A stretch of 64,000 nucleotides of DNA from the NCBI GenBank assembly GCA_016795285.1, contig JAEUIC010000013.1, positions 1-64,000 on the forward strand. The letters run 5' to 3'. A program made the position numbers and the translations under genes. A model generated the notes under the pieces. It saw only the letters and a program-made list of their open reading frames with translations. It made no database searches and was not told the origin of the DNA. Shown here in pieces: positions 58,819-64,000 of this stretch (position 1 is the stretch's first letter; the number at the start of each line of letters is the position of its first letter). The DNA is from Planctomycetota bacterium (GTDB taxonomy: Bacteria; Planctomycetota; B15-G4; SIAN01).

Positions 58819-60936
58819 TCAGCCCGGGCAGCGCTCCGCCAGGATCTCGGCGACGCGCACGACCAGGTCGATGCGCGTCAGCGGCTTGTGGAGGAACGAG
58901 CGCGCCTCGGCCGACACTCCGCGGCGCAGCACTTCGTCGTCGGTATAGCCCGAGACGAAGAGCAGCGGCACGCCCGGATGGAGCCGGCGCACCTCCTCGG
59001 CGAGCTCGCGGCCGCCGAGCCCCGGCATCACCACGTCGGTCACCAGCAGGTCGAGCGAGGCGAGCTTGCGCGCCTGCTCGAGCGCCTCGCGGCCGTCGCG
59101 GGCGGTGAAGACCTGGTGGCCGGCGAGCTCGAGCCAGCGCTGCAGCAGCGGGCGCACGGCGTCGTCGTCCTCGACCAGCAGCACCAGCGCGCTGGCGATC
59201 GCCGGCAGCGCGGCCTGCTCCGCGGCGCCCGGCACGACGGCGGGCGCATCGATGACCGGGAAGCGGATGGTGACCGCCGTGCCCTGGCCCGGCGCGCTCT
59301 GCAGCTCCACGGTGCCGCCGCAGCCGTCGACGATCGCCTTCACCGTGGCGAGCCCGATGCCCGAGTGGCGCCCGTCGTCCTTGGTGGTGAAGAACGGCTC
59401 GAAGACGCGCGCCAGCGTCGCGCCGTCCATGCCGATCCCGCTGTCGACGACGCGCAGCTCGAGCTGGCGGCCGCGCTCGGCATCGACGCCGGCGACGGTG
59501 ATCGAGAGGCGGCCGCCGTTGGGCATCGCCTGGCGCGCGTTGATGGCGAGGTTCAGCACGACCTGCGTCAGCTGCGCGGCGTCGAGCCGCACGTTGCCGC
59601 AGCCGCGCGGCGAGTCGATGGTGAGCGCGATGTCCTCGCCGATCAGGCGGCGCAGCAGCCCCGCCATCCCGTCGACGGCGGCGGCGACGTCGAGCGCGAC
59701 CGGCACCACCACCTGCCGGCGCGTGAACGCGAGCAGCTGGCCGACCAGCTGCGCCGCGCGCTCGGCGGCCGAGCGGATCTCCTCGGCATTGGCGCGCACC
59801 TCGGCGCCGGAGCCGCTGCCGTCGAGCAGCAGCTCGGTGGTGCCGAGCACGACGGTGAGGATGTTGTTCAGGTCGTGGGCGATGCCGCCGGCGAGCCGCC
59901 CCATCGCCTCGACGCGCTGCGATTCGCGCTGATGTTCCTCGAACCGCTTGCGGTCGGTGATGTCGAGGGCGAGGCTCATGTAGCCGAGGAAGCGGCCGTC
60001 CCCCGCGCGGCGCGCCACCCCGCGATCGAGCCACCAGCGCCAGCTGCCGTCGGCGCGGCGGATGCGGTACTCGAGCTCGAACGGCTGGTGCTCGTGGCAG
60101 GCGCGGCGATGCTCGCTGCTGACCCGTTCGGCATCGTCGGGATGGAGCAGCCGCCGCCACCCCTCGGCCGAGCGGTCGCTGCCGCCGCTGAACTCGCGCC
60201 ACGCGCGGTTGGCGAAGACCAGCGCGCCCTGCGGATCGGTGACGGCGAGCGCCATCGGCAGCTCGTCGGCGATCCGATGGAAGCGCTCCTCGCTCTCGTC
60301 GAGGCGCGCGCGCGACTCGGCGTCGGCGGTCTCGCGGCGGAACGAGTCGCGCAGCAGGTAGAGCAGCAGCACGACGGCGACGAGCCCCGCCGCGAAGACG
60401 CCCCACTGCGACAGGCCGCGCTCGTCGATCCGGAACTCGACGTGCACCGCGCGGTCGACCGCCTCGCCGCAGAGCGTGTCGAGCGCGACGCGAGCGTCGC
60501 GGGCGGCTTCGCGGAGCCGGCGCGGCGCGTCGGGATCGGCGGAGCGATCGACGAACGCGGCGGCCAGCGCGTCATGCTCGATGACGAAGCGCTGGAGCTG
60601 CGCGGCGGCCGCGGCGCTCGAGTGGCGCGCGAAGTCGCTGCTGCCGTCGATCGCATGGCCGGAGAGGAGGTCCTGCCGGACGTCGAGCGCGAGCGTCGGC
60701 GCGCGGGCCGCCGGGTCGTGCCACGCGCGATCGGCCTCGTCGAGCGCCGCCGCCACCTCTCCTTGCAGGCTCTGCAGCTGGCTCATCGAGCAGAGCAGTC
60801 GCAGCGCTTCGGAGTGCTCGCGGTCGTTGCGGACGTAGACGCCAGTGCCCCACACCGCGGCGCCGATCCAGATGGCGACCGCAGCGGCGAGCATCACGCG
60901 GCGACTGGTGCGCCAGCGACTTCCCTGTTGGATCAC
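58819..60936 (-). CDS. Hybrid sensor histidine kinase (PAS, HisKA, REC)
   Basis: 705 residues from GTG 60936, which has AGGGG nine bases upstream; a TTG at 60990 would add 18. Two membrane helices (about 14-34 and 178-198) enclose a ~140-residue periplasmic sensor of helical type. A PAS domain follows (about 215-335; DITDRKRFEEHQRESQRVEA at its end), then the phosphoacceptor His354 in GGIAHDLNN, an ATPase with NLAINARQAMPNGG and FEPFFTTKDDG, and a C-terminal receiver with Asp634 in LLVTDVVMPG. No separate response regulator is adjacent, so it may pass phosphate to a distant partner. The signal is unknown. Confidence 0.92.
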   Translation of the reverse strand: MIQQGSRWRTSRRVMLAAAVAIWIGAAVWGTGVYVRNDREHSEALRLLCSMSQLQSLQGEVAAALDEADRAWHDPAARAPTLALDVRQDLLSGHAIDGSSDFARHSSAAAAAQLQRFVIEHDALAAAFVDRSADPDAPRRLREAARDARVALDTLCGEAVDRAVHVEFRIDERGLSQWGVFAAGLVAVVLLLYLLRDSFRRETADAESRARLDESEERFHRIADELPMALAVTDPQGALVFANRAWREFSGGSDRSAEGWRRLLHPDDAERVSSEHRRACHEHQPFELEYRIRRADGSWRWWLDRGVARRAGDGRFLGYMSLALDITDRKRFEEHQRESQRVEAMGRLAGGIAHDLNNILTVVLGTTELLLDGSGSGAEVRANAEEIRSAAERAAQLVGQLLAFTRRQVVVPVALDVAAAVDGMAGLLRRLIGEDIALTIDSPRGCGNVRLDAAQLTQVVLNLAINARQAMPNGGRLSITVAGVDAERGRQLELRVVDSGIGMDGATLARVFEPFFTTKDDGRHSGIGLATVKAIVDGCGGTVELQSAPGQGTAVTIRFPVIDAPAVVPGAAEQAALPAIASALVLLVEDDDAVRPLLQRWLELAGHQVFTARDGREALEQARKLASLDLLVTDVVMPGLGGRELAEEVRRLHPGVPLLFVSGYTDDEVLRRGVSAEARSFLHKPLTRIDLVVRVAEILAERCPG

Positions 60937-61032
60937 CCCGGAATCCCCTGCATCGGTGCGGGAGATTGCCAACCCGGGGAGCTTGCGCAATGGCCGAGTC
61001 GCGCGCCTCCGGCCACCGGATGCGCGCGACCG

Positions 61033-61626
61033 TCAGCCGAGCAGCCGGCAGCGCTGCAGCTCGCGCCGCAACTCGGCGGCGCCGGTGAAGCGATGGGCCG
61101 CGAAGCCGAGCCGGCGGGCGGCGAGGACGTTCTTCTCGACGTCGTCGACGAAGAGGCAGTCGCGCGGCGCGACCTCGAGCGTTCGCACAACGTGCAGGTA
61201 CGCCTCGGGGTCGGGCTTGCGCCGCCGCGTCACGCAGGAGACGAAGCTCCAGTCGGCGAAACGCGACAGCCCGGTGCGCGCCTCGATGCGCCGCCACCAC
61301 TCCGGGTAGTTGCTGAAGAGGTGCGGGCGGTGGCCGGCCGTCGCCAGCTCGCCGAGCAGCGCCTCGATCCCCGGCAGCAGCCGGAAGTGCTGCTCGAAGG
61401 CGGCCACCATCTGCGCGTGGTCGTAGGCGCGGCCGTCGGCGAAGAACTGCGCCAGGAACTCCGCCTCGGTCAGGTCGCCGAGCTCGAAGTCGATCCACGC
61501 CGTCGGATGCTTCTCCGCCACCAGCCGCTCGAACGGGAGACCGAGCGCGCGCGGCACGTCCTCGTAGAACGGGTCGTGGACCAGCGTCCCCATCACGTCG
61601 AACAGCAGCGTCGTCGGCGCTTCCAT
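61033..61626 (-). CDS. HAD-family hydrolase
   Basis: 197 residues from ATG 61626. HAD motif I is LLFDVMGTLVH; the usual second Asp of DxD is replaced by Met-Gly context (DVMGT), still giving a nucleophilic Asp at residue 10. Motif II is LFSNYPEWW, motif III includes RRRKPDPEAYLHV, and motif IV is FVDDVEKNVLAARRLGFAA. The small cap is helical (subfamily IA). Likely a phosphatase of small phosphorylated metabolites with unknown substrate. It is divergent from the fusion gene at the right edge. Confidence 0.9.
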   Translation of the reverse strand: MEAPTTLLFDVMGTLVHDPFYEDVPRALGLPFERLVAEKHPTAWIDFELGDLTEAEFLAQFFADGRAYDHAQMVAAFEQHFRLLPGIEALLGELATAGHRPHLFSNYPEWWRRIEARTGLSRFADWSFVSCVTRRRKPDPEAYLHVVRTLEVAPRDCLFVDDVEKNVLAARRLGFAAHRFTGAAELRRELQRCRLLG

Positions 61627-61710
61627 CGGCGCGATGGTAGACGGTCGCCGCCGCCGCACGCCGCGCGGCGCGCCTCGCGACCGTGCCCGCCCTCCTGCAG
61701 GAGCCGCTCG

Positions 61711-64000
61711 ATGGACCGTCCCGTGCCCGCCGCTCGCCGTCGATCGTGGCGCACGAGAGCCGAGCATGCGGCGCTCGCGCTGCTGGTGGTGGCGGTCGCC
61801 CTGCCGCTCGCCTGCCGGACGCCCGCGCCGCCGCCGCCCGATCGCGCGGCGCAGGCGTGGAGCGACTTCGCGGCCGCGCTGCGCCTCGACGCGCTCCACC
61901 TCGAGCTGCCGGCGCTGGCCGTCGCCGTGGTCGATGCCGACCAACTGCTCTTCGCCGACGCGCTCGAGCGGAGCGACGCGACGACGACGCGCTCGCTACC
62001 CGCCAGCGCGCGCTTCCGCGCCGGTTCGGTCAGCAAGATGTTCACGGCGATCGCGCTGCTGCAGCTGGTCGAGGAGGGGCGGCTCGACCTCGACGCGCCG
62101 GTGGCCAGCGTGTTGCCCGAGTTCGCGCCGCGGAACCCGTTCGCCGCTGCACCGACCGTCCGCCAGCTCCTCTCCCACTGCGCCGGCCTCGTCCGCGAGC
62201 CGCCGCAGGGCAGCTACTTCGACGAGGCGGCGCCGTCGCTGGCCGCCACCGTCGCGAGCCTGAACGAGACGGCGCTGGTCGCCGCGCCCGGCACGCTCAC
62301 CAAGTACAGCAACGCCGCCTTCGCCGTCGCCGGCCGCCTCGTCGAGCAGCTGCGCGGCGCCCCCTTCGCCGAGGTGATGAGGGAGCGCGTGCTCGCGCCG
62401 ATGGGGATGGGCGACAGCGCGTTCGGCGGCGATCCGGCGCGCCTCGTCCCCGCCACGATGTGGAGCCACCACCTCGCCCCCTTCGCCGCACCGACCTTCC
62501 CGTTCGGCATCGCGCCGGCGGCGAGCCTCGAGGCGCCGCTCGCCGATCTCGCCACGGCGGCGCAGCGGCTCCTGCGCGGCAGTCGCGAGGCGGGCGGCGT
62601 GCCGCTCGATGGCGCGCGCTTCGCCGAGATGACGCGGCCGCAAGGAGTGGCCGGCCGGCGCGGCGCGTTCGGCTTCGGGCTCTGGCTCGACGACTTCGAG
62701 GGGATGCGCCGCATCGGCCACGACGGCGCCGTCTTCGGCTTCACGACGCTGGTCGCGCTGCTGCCCGACGAAGGGCTCGGCGTGGTGGTCTGCGCGGCGA
62801 AGGATTGCGTGCTGCCGTGGGTGCAGCGGCTCGGCGACGAGGCGCTGCGGTTGGCGCGCGCGACGCGCGACGGCCGCCGCCCGCCGCTCCTCGCGGAGCG
62901 CGTCGAGCTGCCGTTCCCCGAACCGGAGCGGCGCCGCGCCACCGGCCGCTGGCAGCAGGTCGACGGCAGCGACGTCGTCGAGCTGCTGGAGCAGCGCGGA
63001 CAGCTCTGGCTCCACGACGACGGTGCGCGCGTGCGGATCGTCCGCGGCGCCGACGGCGAGCTGCGCCGCGACGATCCGAAGCGCAACGTGGCGCCGCTCG
63101 CGCTGCGCGAGCTGCCGCAAGGCGACCTCGAGCTCGAGATCGAGGGGACGCGCTACCGGCGCTTGGCCGCGCCGCGGCCGCCGCCGCCGCCGCCCGAGTG
63201 GCGCGAGCTGCTCGGCGAGTACGGCTGCGACAGCAACGTCCTCTACGTGCGCGAGGTCGACGGGCAGCTGCACGCGCTGGTCGAGTGGTTCTTCGACTAC
63301 GCGGTGACGCCCGCCGGCGCCGACCGCTTCGCCTTCCCGACCCACGGCCTCTACTCGCACGAGGCGCTGCAGTTCCGGCGCGACGAGCGCGGCGCGATCC
63401 GCGGCGTCGAGATGGCCGGCGTCTGGTTCGCGCGGCGAGCGGTCGGTCCGCCGCCCGACGCGCCGTTCCGCATCACGCCGACCGCGCCGCTCGCAACGCT
63501 GCGCGCGCAAGCCGCGGCGGCGACGCTGCCCGCCGCGCTGGCGCAGGCGCCGCGCCGCTCCGACTTGGTCGACCTCGCCGCCTTCGTGCCGAGAGTGCGC
63601 TTCGACGTCCGCTACGCGACCGACGACAACTTCCTCGGCGCCGCCGTCTACGACGAGGCGCGCGCCTTCCTGCAGCGGCCGGCCGCCGAGGCGCTGCGGC
63701 GCGCGCAGGAGACGTTGGGGCGCCAAGGGTTCGGGCTGCTCGTCCACGACGGCTACCGGCCGTGGCGCGTGACGAAGCTCTTCTGGGAGGCGACGCCGCC
63801 GGAGCTGCGCGACATGGTCGCCGATCCGGAGCAGGGATCGCGCCACAACCGCGGCTGCGCGATCGACCTCTCGCTCTGCGACCTCGCGAGCGGCGCGCCG
63901 CTCCCTTCGACGAGCGGCTACGACGAGTTCAGCGCGCGCGCCAACCCGTGGTACCCGGGCGGCAGCAGCGAGGAGCGCTACGTGCGCGACACCCTGCGCC
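61711..64000 (+). CDS. Lipoprotein fusing serine beta-lactamase and VanX-type D-Ala-D-Ala dipeptidase (partial)
   Basis: The open frame from ATG 61711 runs 763 codons off the right edge without a stop. The leader AALALLVVAVALPLAC ends in a lipobox Cys. Residues ~55-390 are a beta-lactamase-like serine hydrolase (Ser106-Lys109 in GSVSKMF, YSNAAF, GHDGAVFG). Residues ~395-590 form an unassigned beta-rich linker with DUF3471-like strands. From about 610 a D-Ala-D-Ala dipeptidase (M15, VanX/DdpX) begins: VRFDVRYATDDNFLGAAVY, LLVHDGYRPWRV, and the zinc motif SRHNRGCAID with His712 and Asp719. The C-terminal catalytic Glu/His lie beyond the edge. It probably trims D-Ala peptides at the cell surface. 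Confidence 0.88.
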   Translation, partial: MDRPVPAARRRSWRTRAEHAALALLVVAVALPLACRTPAPPPPDRAAQAWSDFAAALRLDALHLELPALAVAVVDADQLLFADALERSDATTTRSLPASARFRAGSVSKMFTAIALLQLVEEGRLDLDAPVASVLPEFAPRNPFAAAPTVRQLLSHCAGLVREPPQGSYFDEAAPSLAATVASLNETALVAAPGTLTKYSNAAFAVAGRLVEQLRGAPFAEVMRERVLAPMGMGDSAFGGDPARLVPATMWSHHLAPFAAPTFPFGIAPAASLEAPLADLATAAQRLLRGSREAGGVPLDGARFAEMTRPQGVAGRRGAFGFGLWLDDFEGMRRIGHDGAVFGFTTLVALLPDEGLGVVVCAAKDCVLPWVQRLGDEALRLARATRDGRRPPLLAERVELPFPEPERRRATGRWQQVDGSDVVELLEQRGQLWLHDDGARVRIVRGADGELRRDDPKRNVAPLALRELPQGDLELEIEGTRYRRLAAPRPPPPPPEWRELLGEYGCDSNVLYVREVDGQLHALVEWFFDYAVTPAGADRFAFPTHGLYSHEALQFRRDERGAIRGVEMAGVWFARRAVGPPPDAPFRITPTAPLATLRAQAAAATLPAALAQAPRRSDLVDLAAFVPRVRFDVRYATDDNFLGAAVYDEARAFLQRPAAEALRRAQETLGRQGFGLLVHDGYRPWRVTKLFWEATPPELRDMVADPEQGSRHNRGCAIDLSLCDLASGAPLPSTSGYDEFSARANPWYPGGSSEERYVRDTLR

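Noticed and set aside
57815..60406. Possible fusion of the histidine kinase with the DUF2167 protein
   Set aside because: The upstream part is a shadow frame of the kinase. ATG 58771 has a strong ribosome site and begins a good signal peptide, and the kinase ends at its own stop at 58819.

Overview
This window looks like chromosomal DNA from a Planctomycetota-type bacterium. Base composition is very high in G+C, so long antisense shadow ORFs occur almost everywhere. The gene content also fits: FG-GAP/VCBS-repeat secreted proteins, sigma factors tethered to the membrane and fused to carboxypeptidase-regulatory-like ectodomains, a DUF1080-like lipoprotein, a sulfatase-modifying-type (FGE) lipoprotein, and several uncharacterised secreted propeller-like proteins. 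The placement is an inference from gene content and is not proven. I see no rRNA, tRNA, CRISPR array or intact transposase gene.

Layout. 0-5.5 kb: a minus-strand acyl-CoA group with a fused isobutyryl-CoA mutase (IcmF), a stand-alone B12-binding subunit, a helix-turn-helix protein and an acyl-CoA dehydrogenase. 5.7-18.4 kb: a secreted VCBS protein, a membrane-linked ECF sigma factor, a MeaB GTPase, a MOSC protein, an MFS exporter translationally coupled to a lipoprotein, and further lipoproteins. 18.5-25.1 kb: a minus-strand beta-oxidation/butyryl-CoA cluster (thiolase, 3-hydroxyacyl-CoA dehydrogenase, two zinc-ribbon proteins, two acyl-CoA dehydrogenases). 25.2-37 kb: a membrane protein, an Hsp20-like protein, homodimeric pyruvate dehydrogenase E1 with a lysine-methyltransferase-like gene 7 bases downstream, a second membrane-linked sigma factor, a dipeptidyl-peptidase III-like enzyme, and a stand-alone archaeal-type Thr-tRNA editing domain protein. 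37-64 kb: an outer-membrane-like lipoprotein, then many proteins for degrading and salvaging peptidoglycan: two NamZ (DUF1343) exo-muramidases, one of them in a VCBS/beta-lactamase/NamZ triple fusion; an SSS symporter next to a divergent MurQ-MurK fusion; and, at the right edge, a beta-lactamase/VanX-type dipeptidase fusion. Among these are a subtilase, a large alpha/beta hydrolase, an EamA transporter and a hybrid histidine kinase.

The genes suggest two themes. The first is acyl-CoA metabolism feeding acetyl-CoA (branched-chain and short-chain acyl-CoA oxidation plus pyruvate dehydrogenase). The second is scavenging of murein: NamZ would release MurNAc, the symporter may import it, the MurK-like half would phosphorylate it, MurQ would remove lactate, and the serine hydrolases and VanX-like dipeptidase would act on D-Ala peptides.

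The most unusual sequence is non-coding. One family of 21-22 bp repeats is spaced at 25-26 bp and forms ~100-bp terminal inverted repeats around a one-gene cassette (17325-18493). A compact inverted pair (36923-37130) of the same repeats runs into the 3' end of a gene and supplies its last residues. A second, possibly related hairpin repeat occurs between genes and once inside a coding sequence. Short tandem duplications also cover several stop codons.
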